64,000 nucleotides of DNA from Sycobia sp. Sy_11 (GCA_018907035.1 JACCIC010000004.1:5904001-5968000), one strand, 5' to 3'. Shown: positions 1 through 10,218, numbered from the stretch's first letter. Program-made: numbers and translations. The notes: generated by a model not told the origin, from the sequence alone.

Positions 1-439
1 AGTCGGAAAGCGGACAACAGTAAACGACATCTGAGGACAGGCCTCTGTTGGCATACAAACCCGAACGCGTTTGTAGTGAGACAGAACTCTGCTGAGTCTC
101 ATGACCAAGCTCCCGCCGTCTCCTCAGCCGCTTGGATTCCAAAATGACCCCGCTTCAATACGGGAGTAGGAGTGATACTGGTAGAAGGAAGCACGCCACC
201 GATTGGAAGGAGGAGGGGAAATCAACCTCAGACTATAAATAGGAGGAAGGAGATCAGATAGGAAGATTTTGGTTCGAACCGCCGGACAGTCAGCATTACG
301 TGTGAGCGCCTGGCGTCTTGCGCGAGTGAGCTCACTCTTAACAGCCGCCGCACTGTCCACACAGCGTGTGGTAGATCGGCCAACCACAACCTTAGTAGTA
401 TACATGTATACTACCCACCCTACCAAATCAGTCCGACCC

Positions 440-637
440 TCCAACCACCCACCTCTCACCCACCCACTTTTCAAGAGGAGCACACTTCCACCTCCGTCTC
501 CTCCCACTCCCCCACCCGCAACCGAATTGCACCCAATCCCAATTGCGACAATAGAATCCCTAAACACTATTATCTTCCAACTCTCCCAACTCACGTCGCT
601 ATTATCCAACGCACTTAATCCCCTGCATCATGGATAA
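440..637 (+). pseudogene. Possible C-terminal remnant of LINE ORF1 (gag-like)
   Basis: The plus-strand frame ending at the stop near 637 is proline/threonine-rich and finishes with a hydrophobic heptad-like stretch (IESLNTIIFQLSQLTSLLSN), which resembles the tail of ORF1 proteins of Jockey-type elements. It ends directly before the ATG at 630 that opens ORF2, so the two frames overlap slightly as is usual in such elements. No CCHC zinc knuckle is visible upstream. The part before about 440 could be more ORF1 or 5' untranslated sequence; I could not decide. Confidence 0.4.
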
Positions 638-1398
638 CACACCTCCAACTAACACTATCCACATCCTAACCTGAAATACCAATTCACCCACTTTTCACCC
701 ACCCACAAAACCATCGAACTGTCTCAGACCCTCCAAAGCCTGGACATCGACAACCTCTGCCTTTCCAAAATCCATCTCCGGCCTCACCAGAAATTCTTCA
801 TCCTCAACTATACTACCTACAGCCGCGACTGTCTTAGAAGTATAGGAGAGGGCGTAGCCATCCTCATCAAAAATTCCGTCCGAATCAAACCTCCGAACGT
901 CCCATTTAATGCCACTGGCATCGAGTTGTTTGGCCCTCGCCGCACACTCAAAATCTTCTCTGTGTACTCACCTCCTAAGGAGTCCCGGAGCCCCTCCGAC
1001 CTCTCTTCCTTCTTCAGTGACAGCAGCCACATCATCATCGTCGGCGATCTCAACACCAAACACACAGCTTGGGGCTGCAATTCAAGCAACCGAAACAATG
1101 TCTCTTTCCTACGCCTAGCCCTCCACCACTCCCTCACGATCGAAACCCCATCTGAACCGACTCATATCTCCACCCAACACAACCATCTCTCCGATATCCT
1201 AGAAATCTTCATCACCCAAAACTGCCCAATCCACTCCGAACCTCGTTCGATCCACGCGCTCAGCTGCGACCATCCACCGGTCCTCTGAGATCTAACACAC
1301 ACTCCCTCCCCTCAACCCCCAGCCACTCTCAGACCGACTGGCAGGGTCTAAAATTCCTGCTAGAAACCACAACGCTTCCAGCTCTCCGACTCCGTGAA
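630..1398 (+). pseudogene. LINE ORF2 endonuclease domain, broken
   Basis: Product: the endonuclease/exonuclease/phosphatase domain that nicks target DNA for target-primed reverse transcription. An ATG at 630 starts a frame with a tryptophan-to-stop change (TGA at 672-674) inside the expected ILTWN motif. A frame change follows, and from about 729 a second frame runs to a stop at 1286. Visible motifs: LSKIHLR where the family has LSETHL, so the catalytic Glu is Lys; GDLNTKHTAWGC (conserved GDxNxxH) near 1045-1080; and CDHPPVL near 1264-1284 (usually SDHxPV). The linker to RT continues in yet another frame to about 1398. The stop, frameshifts and the changed catalytic Glu make it non-functional. 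Confidence 0.8.
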
Positions 1399-1400
1399 GC

Positions 1401-2070
1401 AATAGTGTTCGTATGTATTAGTCAGTAAATTACAATATTAATGAGAATCAAATATACGTGTCCTTCCAACCTAATATAATAAATGCCATATGCATATATG
1501 ATTAGTAGGAACTAGTCTTTTTATGTTTAACTTTGATCTTAAGGCGCAACAACTTTGTACTATTGTGTATATGAAATTATTTGGACAATAATAGGAATAA
1601 TAAACTAAAGCAATAATAAAGACAATATAGGTGAAAATTAAACTATAGTATCCCACAGGCAAAATCGTACTGCCCCACAATATACCATAATGCCCCTTCT
1701 GACTCTCGTAAAAAGATTACTTTTTCTCCAATTATTTAAGTTTTCTTTTGAAATTTAAAACATGCTTTGCATTTCAAAAGCTTCATAGAATGAACTCATG
1801 CTGTTTTAAAAATGATTAACGTTGAACAGTTCAACAGGGTTTATATCTTTAAAAACCAGCACCATAAGGCCCCATCCTACTCTAAAATATCTCTCAAATT
1901 TTAAAAATTTCAGATCACCACATGTTGTTATCCTATCGTATTGGAGAAAACGTCAGCCATCGCACAATGACCATTATAAATATGTCGGGGGTTCCCCTAC
2001 TTTTATTTATGCGTCACGATTTTTAGACATAATAGTCACGATTGGTATTGTAAAACTTCAAAAATGTTTT
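1401..2070. other. AT-rich gap between LINE and peptide gene
   Basis: No gene is visible here. Open frames in this stretch (for example 1471-1680 minus, 1822-2136 plus) have ordinary AT-driven composition and no recognisable motif. Its last part is the presumed upstream regulatory region of the peptide gene. Confidence 0.6.
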
Positions 2071-2077
2071 TATAAAA
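2071..2077 (+). promoter_or_regulatory. TATA box of the cysteine-rich peptide gene
   Basis: TATAAAA lies 71 bp before the start codon at 2148. A transcription start about 30 bp downstream (near 2100) would leave a 5' leader of roughly 45-50 nt, a normal arrangement for a small secreted-peptide gene. Assigned by position and consensus only. Confidence 0.55.
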
Positions 2078-2147
2078 GAATTGTTTGCCGATCGTTACGA
2101 GAAAAAATTATATGTACAAAATTTTGTAAGCTGTAGAAATCTTCATA

Positions 2148-4982
2148 ATGAAGTATTTATGTATCTTTGTCTTTCTATTACTTTTGACAAACATTGATAC
2201 ACACGAAGAAACATATGCCGAGCAGATAAAAGGTAAGCAATTTATACATAAATTATAATAAGTATAAAAATATATAGTATAGTTATATATACATATATAA
2301 TCATAGAGTACGAACTATATGCATTAAAGTTAGAATATGTAAGGATTATAGAAATTTTCATTTTTTTACTACAAGTTTTTTTTAAGTTTTTAGGGAGAAA
2401 TTGAAAAGTATATATATTTATTTCATTAAAAATGTTCCGTTATCGTTTTTATTATTTTGTAACATAAGATAAAAAGTGCTCTAATATAATTAGAGAATAG
2501 TACTATATATGTTAATATAAAATGATTACAAATTTATTTAATCATGCCCTTTATAATTATATTTATGTTTAAATGTAACGTTCTATTTAAATATAACGTT
2601 CATATAGGTAGATTTTTAAAAGGATATGGAAATGGGTACGTATTGAAACGTTCATAACCAAAAATACGAAATAAAATTATTAGAAATGCTCTAATTTCCA
2701 TATCTTTTAAAAATCATATATTCGAAAATTTGCATTAATCTAAAAAATGTATAAACAAAAGATGTAATTATCTAGCATTAGGAATCACTGACAAGGTTTC
2801 TGTTTTATTATATTATTAACTTACACATTTAATATTCTAATTTCTCATAATTTCATTTTAGTTCCACAAACTAAAAATAAATGTACAAAGTTAGCCTATT
2901 ATCGATGTACAAAAGTATTCGTTCTTATAAGTATGGAAAAATCTAAAAATTTCTACCGAAGTTTAACTGCTAAGCTCCTTTCTTTTTAGTTCATTTGTAA
3001 TCTGAATTGAATTAGGCTACATTATTTTATAAATTGAAAGGATTTTCACTCGTTATAAAAACAAGTCAAAGAGCTTCCTGCGCGTTAATTCCTATTTTCA
3101 TAAATATATCATTATATTATTATCGCGTTATTTACTATTTGCATAAATATATCATTAAAAATTAAAAATATTTCATAGTTTAGTTAATATACTACCAAAA
3201 ACCTTTTATTATGGACGCTCTTTCAACCTTTTTTTTATATACGTTTCCGATGCTTTACAAATTCATTTGATACATTAACTAAATAGGTTTAGAAATTTTA
3301 TTTTATTACTTATACGAGAGGAACCCAAAACAGGAAATTCGTGATAACTTCTTTATTTATTTATATTTTTTCACCAACTTTTTATCACCTTCAAAATATT
3401 CTTCCTTGATCATAACGCCCTTCTGCAAACGATACTTTTACTGTTCAAATAATTTTCTCAATTCATTTATTGGGACGTTCTTCGGCCCTTATTGCGATTT
3501 TTGTATGACCTCCTCCAGAGTAATAAACCGCTTTTCTCTCATGTACTTTTTAAGTCTGGAAAACAAAAAGAAATTACAGGGGGTCAGATCTGATGAGAAG
3601 GGGGTATGAACGATTGGTGGCTGCCGTTTTTGGTCAAAAATCGCAGTACGTCGAGAGAGGAATGGGTCGGTGCATTGTTATTATGGAAAAACCATTCCCC
3701 TGCGTGCCAAAGCTCTGGCATTTTCCTTCGGATATTTTCTCTTAATCTTTTCAAAACTTTCAAGTAATCTTTATAATTAATAGTTTGATCCAGGAGAACG
3801 AACTCCGTATGCACAACACCTCTGCAATCGAAAAAACAAATAATTATTGTCTTGATGTTTGACTTTACTTGGCGCGATTTTTTCAGCGTGGAGATTCGCT
3901 TGACTTCCACTGGCTTGATTGCTTCTTTGTTTCGGGGTCGTATCCATAACACCACAATTCATCACCAGTAATCACCTTAGAAAAAAATTAGGATCTTCTT
4001 CTAGCTGATTTAGTAGCTCCAATCATGCTTGAACTCGTCGCTTTCTTTGTTCACTAGTGAAAGTTGTTTTTCTCTTTGTTCACTAGTGCAGGCGCGGGAC
4101 AAATTTAGTTGCAACTAATTCCATGTATAAATCTTTAGATAAAATCCTCTGAACTGAACTTCGTGATATTCCACTCATCTCACTGAGTTGATCAATGGTT
4201 CGTCGACGGTCTTCACGTACGAGAGCATTAATTTATCAACGTTTTCGTAATTTCCAAGCGATGCACGGTGTCCTCAACGGAGTTTGGTCTTCAACTAACA
4301 TTTCTCTATTTTCAAAACGTGAAATCACTCATAGACTCTAGTTCTACTGAGCCCAGTATCCTCATAACGAGATTTAAGCATAACAATTGTTTCTGTGGCA
4401 GAGTTCCACAACAGGAACCAAAATTTCACAACCGCACGTTGCTTTCCACATTCGGCGACCACGTTTTTGCCAAAACGGAAAAAGGTGTTTTACTACAAAC
4501 ATTCCTACAGATAAACCGCTACACTTAGGGCCACAAAATTTTACGCACTAAATTAGGAGATGTTTCCCTAGCGCATACCTGGAGGAACAATTACTATCGC
4601 CACCACAATCCGATTGCCGTTACTTTTTGGCCCCACCTCGTAGACGGTTTGAGATTGCGTAAAGATTCTAGATTATTATCCAAATATGCTCTTGTGTTCA
4701 TTAGCTCTCAATTATATATGTATAGAATTAATAAATAGACATTATCTTTGCTTTCATTCAATTTGCAATAAATTCAGACCATATTTTATTAAAAGATATA
4801 TGTTAATATATTATAGTTATTTTATCTACTTTATAAAGAAATTTTTTATTACAGATTGTACCAAAACCAAATGTAAGAAAAATTGTATTAGTATAGGTTA
4901 CTATAACTCTACATGTAAAAAAGATGGATGCTATTGTTGTTGGCCACAAACGAACAAAAAAACTAATTGCATAAAATATTAA
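2148..4982 (+). CDS. Secreted eight-cysteine defensin-like peptide (two exons)
   Basis: Coding parts are 2148-2232 and 4855-4982 and give 70 residues. Exon 1 encodes a signal peptide (a short basic start, then a hydrophobic core at residues 4-16) and ends at a strong donor (GGTAAGC, phase 1). Exon 2 follows a T-rich acceptor ending ATTACAG, and the frame is preserved across the junction. Cleavage after Ala24 is likely. The mature part is Lys/Asn-rich and basic, with Cys at 30, 35, 39, 49, 54, 56, 57 and 67. The spacing is C-x4-C-x3-C-x9-C-x4-C-x1-C-C-x9-C. The CxxxC, x9, x4, CxC core matches the CSalpha-beta fold of insect defensins; the adjacent Cys pair and the distant last Cys add a fourth disulphide. 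The family includes antimicrobial peptides, venom peptides and channel toxins, so the target cannot be called. A dead mariner sits in the intron. No canonical AATAAA follows closely; AATAAT occurs near 5055. Annotation pipelines would probably miss the gene because of its tiny exons. Confidence 0.72.
2611..2715. repeat. Inverted repeat inside the intron
   Basis: The arm at 2611-2633 and its near-perfect reverse complement at 2693-2715 (one base indel) are separated by about 59 bp. In RNA this could form a stem-loop of about 22 pairs. It may be the trace of a small mobile element or a chance hairpin. Confidence 0.5.
3315..4640 (-). mobile_element. Dead mariner (Tc1/mariner, DD34D type), 1,326 bp
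   Basis: The element starts CGAGAGGAACCC at 3315 and ends with the imperfect inverse GGCCCCACCTCG at 4640. A TA dinucleotide flanks each side (3313-3314 and 4641-4642), as expected for mariner target duplication. Length is typical of mariner (about 1.3 kb). The transposase lies on the minus strand and is interrupted. The terminal repeats are recognisable over about 25 bp but have diverged from each other, so the insertion is not recent. It sits antisense in the intron of the peptide gene. Confidence 0.85.
3357..4450 (-). pseudogene. Mariner transposase, inactivated
   Basis: Homology runs over nearly the whole length on the minus strand. The N-terminal HTH part has motifs ATETIVMLK and GLSRTRVYE followed by a TGA where Trp is expected (about 4310-4415). 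A second helix region (VREDRRRTIDQLSEMSGISR) lies near 4160-4230. The TGDE motif with the first catalytic Asp is intact near 3965. A frame change follows near 3885, then the longest open piece (3584-3955). The second catalytic position reads HNNNAP instead of HHDNAP (Asp to Asn), and the third reads DLTPCN instead of DLAPCD (Asp to Asn). The C-terminus ends at 3357-3359 next to the terminal repeat. It cannot be active: stops, frameshifts and two of three catalytic Asp are lost. Confidence 0.85.
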
Positions 4983-6112
4983 TTCTGAAAATGCGTTGAT
5001 GTAAATTGAAATATCAATTTTTTTTACGTCAAAAGATTCCATTTTCTTATTCGAATAATTAATTTTATATTTTATATTAACATAGAAGAGGAACATTCAT
5101 TACTTCTTCGTCTTTATTAAGTAGATATGTACATTTTTATTTCATAAAAATATTGTACATTATTTAATCTGTTTTATTTGTAAATAATTTTTGCAATGCA
5201 ATGTCCACGCCTAAAAATGTACAATTAGAAACTTCCCTTAAAATTATTAATTTTCAATGTTAAACATATACGTTCAAACGGAGCGTTTTTCTATATTTTT
5301 CTAGATAAATATTACATTTTCCAAAATCCATAATAATATATCAATAATAATAATATTCAATATTGAATTATAAAGAAAAATTTATATTTTTATAATTATC
5401 TAATCATCGTTTTAAAAAACCCGGTAATTTTTTGAAGAAAAAAAAACAGAATAAATTTTATTACTTAACTCCATATGTTTAAATAAATTAACAGAATATA
5501 GTATCGTCTTGATCCGCCATGACTCTAATTCAAAATCTAATATGTGTATAAACAAAATTAATCCATGCATTATCATACCAAATTCAAAAATCTTAACGTA
5601 TATTTTATTATATATATACATATATACATATATATATATATATACACTTATATTAGTTTATCATACATATATAGTAATAAGTTCAATAATATATGTTTAG
5701 CAATAAATATTATTCATTCATAAATTGTGTAATGTCCTCTTCTTATATATGTTTCCCCCATCTTATCTGTTTCCTTCTCATCATTTATTCATCCAATATA
5801 AGCTATACTATAATATATATATATAATAAAATAATATTTGAAATTTAAGTATATATAGCCAATACTAACATCGCTCTTGTACTTACTGCACTATTAATTC
5901 TATGTGTCGTCATATATTGTTACTTTTTCAATAATAAATACATATATATAATTTCCATCATAATCCACACAGGAACACGTCATATACATATTACATACGT
6001 ATATAATACACCATACATGGCTATGTATATATAGTTCAACTTTGTCGAAACGGTCACTAACGTAAATGTCGATATCACGTGGATGATAGAAAATTTTTCT
6101 AGCGTAGCTGGA
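4983..6112. other. AT-rich gap with short TA tracts
   Basis: This covers the 3' flank of the peptide gene, then very AT-rich DNA with TA-rich tracts around 5608-5643 and 5811-5824. No gene is visible. Open frames here (5412-5621 minus, 5509-5700 plus, 5900-6268 minus) look like AT noise. Confidence 0.6.
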
Positions 6113-6113
6113 A

Positions 6114-6120
6114 TATATAA
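6114..6120 (+). promoter_or_regulatory. Possible TATA box before the 6.2-6.8 kb ORF
   Basis: TATATAA sits at the exact boundary where the sequence changes from AT-rich to GC-rich coding-like DNA. If used, transcription would start near 6145 and the first in-frame ATG would be at 6400. TATA-like words are common in AT-rich DNA, so this is weak. Confidence 0.25.
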
Positions 6121-6165
6121 GGTCGCTAGCGCGGACGTCCCATCCCAAGATACCCGAGACAGTCT

Positions 6166-6807
6166 TTGACAACGCGCAACCGTTGCGCAACAACGACAAG
6201 TTCGAGGGATCTATCTGCGTTGAAATTTTTGATAATCGGCGGTAAATTGTCAATCTACGGTAAGCCATATAGCGAGCGAATTACACGAAGAAGATCGTCA
6301 ACAAACCTACGAGGCCGAGACGCTAGGATCGCGATATCGCGGAGCTTTTCAATATCCAAGAATCGCTCGATATACAAAGCCGGCAAGCTGCCGACGATAA
6401 TGCGCGAAATAGCCAACGGGAAAATCGAGAGATTCGGCTGTGGCGGTGGCGGCGGCGGCGGCGCGGACGGTGGGGTCAGCGAGAATTCGGGGAACAGCAG
6501 CGGCCCGTCGATCGTCGACAACGCGAGTTACGCCGCGAGAATCGGTACAGATCTCGACGACTTCGAGAAGATCATCGGCGGCGAACTCCTCGAGTACTAC
6601 GACCAACCACTGCGAGCGCCACCAACAACGTATATGATATCGTCGAGCTGCAGCTCCCGTGTTTCGCCCGGGTATTCGTTGGCCTCGCGAAATGCCCGAG
6701 AAACGCGCGAATCCGAGGAAATAATCGACGACGACATAGATTGCCCGAACGACGCTGTGCGCGAAGACGGCGATCGATTGTTGTCCGCAAATTATATTAT
6801 AATGTAG
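6166..6807 (+). CDS. Hypothetical protein, Gly-run and acidic tail (possibly partial)
   Basis: A 640-bp GC-rich open frame stands out from AT-rich flanks and ends with TAG followed two bases later by AATAAA. The frame is open from an in-frame stop at 6127. It has no ATG until 6400, which gives a 135-residue protein; the upstream in-frame part (Arg/Ser-rich, RRRSS near 6284-6298) also looks coding, so a spliced upstream exon is possible. From the ATG at 6400: a lysine/arginine start, a run of seven glycines near 6442-6462, a Ser/Asn-rich part, a segment DLDDFEKIIGGELLEYYD near 6553-6606, and an acidic stretch EEIIDDDID near 6715-6741. No known domain, signal peptide or membrane segment is seen. 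The 5' end is uncertain. Confidence 0.5.
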   Translation: MTTRNRCATTTSSRDLSALKFLIIGGKLSIYGKPYSERITRRRSSTNLRGRDARIAISRSFSISKNRSIYKAGKLPTIMREIANGKIERFGCGGGGGGGADGGVSENSGNSSGPSIVDNASYAARIGTDLDDFEKIIGGELLEYYDQPLRAPPTTYMISSSCSSRVSPGYSLASRNARETRESEEIIDDDIDCPNDAVREDGDRLLSANYIIM

Positions 6808-6809
6808 TT

Positions 6810-6815
6810 AATAAA
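6810..6815 (+). terminator. Poly(A) signal AATAAA after the 6.8 kb ORF
   Basis: AATAAA begins two bases after the TAG stop. A very short 3' UTR is possible. The close coupling of stop and signal supports the plus-strand reading of the ORF. Confidence 0.4.
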
Positions 6816-8389
6816 ATTGAGCAAATTTTTATACTTGCTAAATGTTAATATATACTTTTATTTAACTTGTTGACATTTTAACTGGCAATACTTATTGCGC
6901 GTTAAAAAAATTTTTAATCGCGAGTATTTACATTTACTATATTATATTTATATACGATATTACACATTTTACACATCTTTAGTTCGGCGAATACCTATGA
7001 ATATTAGTCAAAATATCAGTCAAATAAGGTGTCCCCGGAATAAGTTGTAGAGCAAAATTTTGTATATAAATTCAGTTCAAACAAAAAATTAAATTGCAGC
7101 TATGCCAATTATATCAGAAAAGTGTACATCTTTAGTTACTTTTAACGAAAGTTGAGCGAATAGAATTATATAGAGTCGTTGATCATATTTTTCAAAAAGT
7201 CGTCTAAATCCGTAGTTTGTGCATATTTTGATGAGCTTGATTTTTATAGATGATATCATATTCGTTTATTTTCTTGCAGTAATCGTGCACCGATGCTATT
7301 TTTTTAGGACTGTATAAAGATTTTTCATGATAATGAAGTCGCCTATTGTCTGCATTGTAGTTTGCAATCAGTCTTTCCGCTGCGTTATTTACTTCATTCG
7401 AATTTGGTTTTTTAGTAAAATTTGACTTATTCGCACTTAGAAAAATTATTACTAATAATGTATAGGTATATATATAGTATGCCTATGTATACTAAACCAT
7501 ATGCAAATGCAGTATCGTATTTACCAATGTTATTTCAAAATGACTCAAAGTACCCTTTTTACAGATGTTGAACATAAGTTATCACGTTCCAAGAATCTGT
7601 CGGGTGCTCATCGAGGTTTATTCATTGATATCTGTAACTAAATTATATTAAAATTATTAAGTTCATTTCTGGTTTAATATTTATATTGTGAGAAATTTCC
7701 AATAATTAATGTATTTCTACTTATGAAAATAGTAATATTAATAGTTTTTCTAAATAATCTCATCGATTTCGACTTGATGTAAAAAGCAATTTATATTTTT
7801 CTCCAGAAAAGTATTCTCAAAAACTGTCATCATGACAGTGTCAAGGACAATGTGATATAAATATGACCAAATCAACGTTTGTTTTTGTTTGTTTGTATGA
7901 TTTTTTTGCTATATTTAATGAGTGTTTATTCAAAATAGTATCAATACATGTAATAATATAAAATTTAGACAAATAAAACTAATAAAAACATTTCTTAGAA
8001 TGAAAATCTTACACTTGACTTAACCATCGTTGAGATGAATATTGTCCATGTTTTACATCGCAAAATTTGTGGAATCATTCAAGGGTTTAAAACGTTATAT
8101 TCCCTAATTAATAAAAAAACGTCTTCGATTTACGGACTCATATTGCAAAAACATTGTGTGAAAAGCAGGCTCTAATTTTTATAAAAATGAGTTCAAAATG
8201 TTACTACAGCAGATAAGCGTGATTGGAGACTATTCGGATATGTCGATCGTTAACTTACAATAGAATTATCGAGTAGATAAAGAACGGTGCACAATCCTTT
8301 GTTCACATTTGGATCTGTATATATGTATATGTGTGGGTGTGTTTGTATGTATATATTTGTCAACAATATTTTTCAACATGACCTGTACG
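6816..8389. other. AT-rich gap
   Basis: No gene or repeat is recognised. A motif GGTGTCCCCGGAATAAGT at about 7029-7046 looks like the end of a DNA transposon, but no inverted partner was found. Confidence 0.5.
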
Positions 8390-8880
8390 TTTATAAGAGG
8401 CGCTACCTTGCGCTACCGTGCGCCACCGGCAGTGCTAAAACCTGCCTACACACGCCTCGGCTCATCCCCTTCCGACCTCGTGCCTAAGACAACATGGCCC
8501 AGTTCGCCAAGAAATGGTAACCCCGCGAGCGAGCCCCCGATGGCCCGCGCATCATCGGGTGTGCCAAAAGCCGCGCGAGCTGACCCGCCGCCCCCGTATG
8601 CACATATGCGTATGCATACAGTGTTTACGTTGTCTCGTGTTTACCTTACGCGCCGTCTCCGCAGGTGCGAGGGTCAACAGTCATTACACGCGGGGAAACG
8701 TGCGAAATCCTGTTTTGACCCGAGCGCCCAGGATGCCGGTTACTGGGGCGTTTTATTGGCGCCTCCTCTAATTCCGGTACGCGCGCCCCGCCGGCAATCG
8801 ATCCCGGCGCGGGGCATAAGGGGTCGCGCGGGATTTCCCGGGTGCGTATAATCCACGGCTGCCTCCCTTCCTCGAGGATT
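8390..8880. other. GC/CpG-rich island
   Basis: About 490 bp of strongly GC-rich, CpG-rich DNA lies between AT-rich flanks and ends just before a (GA)n tract. Open frames exist on both strands (8309-8851 plus, 8646-8894 minus), but none shows a domain or convincing codon bias. It could be a promoter, a first exon or a regulatory element. Confidence 0.45.
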
Positions 8881-8944
8881 TTTAAGTATGACACGGCGAG
8901 AGAGGGATTTTCATTTGCCGCTGCGATAATTATAATTGCGAGCG

Positions 8945-8950
<6 letters not shown>

Positions 8951-8985
<35 letters not shown>
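8951..8985. repeat. (GA)n microsatellite
   Basis: A perfect run of about 17 GA units lies at the downstream edge of the GC-rich island. Confidence 0.95.
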
Positions 8986-8987
<2 letters not shown>

Positions 8988-9893
8988 GACAGATTATAAT
9001 AATAAAAGTTTATTATTGAAAAATATTATTAAAATATTTTCAAAAAAATTTTTCTAAGGTAATGATATCTTTCAATGAACTTTATGTTGAATTGTGCATT
9101 GGATATTGGGAAGTAAAACAGGGGCATGGCTATGAGTTTGAAAGCCAAACATGGCGGAAGCAATACCAAGATATGCTTGGTATGTAAAATTAATATAAGA
9201 TATTAATTTTAAAAAATATTTATTTACTTTAAATCATTATTTTTTAAAAAATTTTTTAAAATATTTTTGAAAAAATTTTTATTTTCAACAAACGAGGTAT
9301 TTCATAAATATAGTTGTTAAATTACATTAAACTAAATTATTGTGTTTAAAAAAATGCATTTGATAAATTTTACTTTCTGATTTAGTCAATTTAAACAAAT
9401 TCTTTTAGATATTTAATAACGTTTACTTTTTTAAATGAAAAAAATATCGTTTCAACTAAATCATTTATAACATTTGAATATATATTTTTTTTTATAATGA
9501 CAAAAAGTGTATTTATTTAAAATTACTAATTTGCTTTCGGTGTACCAGATATGGAGGGCTTTCGCAAACTCCTCGTGCAATTGTGTAGCGAGCATACTCT
9601 GTGCGCACGCGCAAGCGCGCGTATGCGCGTGTGTGTGTATGTTTGTACGTATGCATGCCGTGATACATCCCTCCGCAAAGTAATCGGAAATCCCCGCATA
9701 CGTATAGACCACACTGTTTTAGCGTGATAAAATAAAATCAAATGAATACAGTTGCAGAACAACTAAATTATTTAATACAAATACTTGGCAATATAGTAAA
9801 AAATAAGTTCAGAATATCGTATGTTACAAATAACTTTCTAATAATTGAAGCCTATGTATTTTTCTTTACCATATAAAAATAAATTGCATAAGA

Positions 9894-9898
<5 letters not shown>
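8986..9898. other. AT-rich gap with an alternating CG/TG patch
   Basis: Mostly AT-rich. At 9165-9185 a sequence ending in GGTATGT resembles a splice donor after a short open frame starting ATGGCGG at 9150, too weak to call an exon. Around 9600-9660 there is an alternating purine-pyrimidine stretch (GCGCACGCGCAAGCGCGCG, then GT repeats) with Z-DNA potential. Confidence 0.45.

Positions 9899-9953
<55 letters not shown>
9899..9953. repeat. (TA)n microsatellite
   Basis: An uninterrupted TA array of about 27 units. Confidence 0.95.
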
Positions 9954-9954
<1 letters not shown>

Positions 9955-10128
9955 TTTTATATATTTATAATAATTTATTTCTACTTATATTATTCAAAAT
10001 CATCAGAAATTGAATTTAATATATATTAATTGCTAAGGAATTTCCTTCCTATCAAATCCTTTATTATTATCCAAATCCCCCTCCCTCCTTTCTCTTTGTG
10101 GACGTATCTGTTTGTGTGCTTGTGTATG

Positions 10129-10218
10129 CGTGCTTATGTGTTTGTAATGTATGTGTTTTGTTACAGCATGTTTTTAATGTTGCGTTGTAATGTTTGCGTG
10201 CTTATGTGTTCGTAATGT
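10129..10218. repeat. Two-copy direct repeat upstream of MATH-BTB gene
   Basis: GCGTGCTTATGTGTT recurs at 10129 and 10196 (period 67 bp) within a TG-rich stretch; each copy continues with one mismatch into GTAATGT. It lies about 200-280 bp before the MATH-BTB start codon, so it may fall in its promoter or leader. Confidence 0.6.

Larger units (their letters stand above)
1..1400 (+). mobile_element. Degenerate non-LTR retrotransposon (LINE) fragment
   Basis: The stretch is C-rich and T/A-poor compared with the AT-rich DNA that follows it. It carries the end of an ORF1-like frame and then the apurinic-type endonuclease part of an ORF2 in the usual LINE order. Homology appears to stop near 1400, just after an endonuclease-to-RT linker (the motif TDWQGLKFLLET at about 1336-1371), where the sequence turns abruptly AT-rich. 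No reverse transcriptase follows. Because LINEs are normally truncated at their 5' end, loss of the 3' part here points to a later deletion or a second insertion. The clade looks like Jockey or a relative, but this was judged only from the endonuclease motifs. Confidence 0.75.
2233..4854 (+). other. Intron of the peptide gene (2.6 kb, mostly mariner)
   Basis: The intron is bounded by GTAAGC at the donor and a T-rich tract with ACAG at the acceptor. It contains an inverted repeat (2611-2715), a direct repeat around CATAAATATATCATTA (about 3099-3154) and a complete-length but dead mariner (3315-4640) on the opposite strand. Outside the mariner it is plain AT-rich DNA. Confidence 0.65.

Noticed and set aside
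3406..4528. Plus-strand frames 3406-3609 and 4268-4528
   Set aside because: Antisense of the mariner transposase remnant.
7029..7046. DNA-transposon terminal repeat (GGTGTCCCCGG)
   Set aside because: No inverted partner or transposase trace within several kb.
8309..8851. 180-residue plus frame in a GC-rich island
   Set aside because: No domain, competing frames on the other strand, start lies in TG-rich simple sequence.
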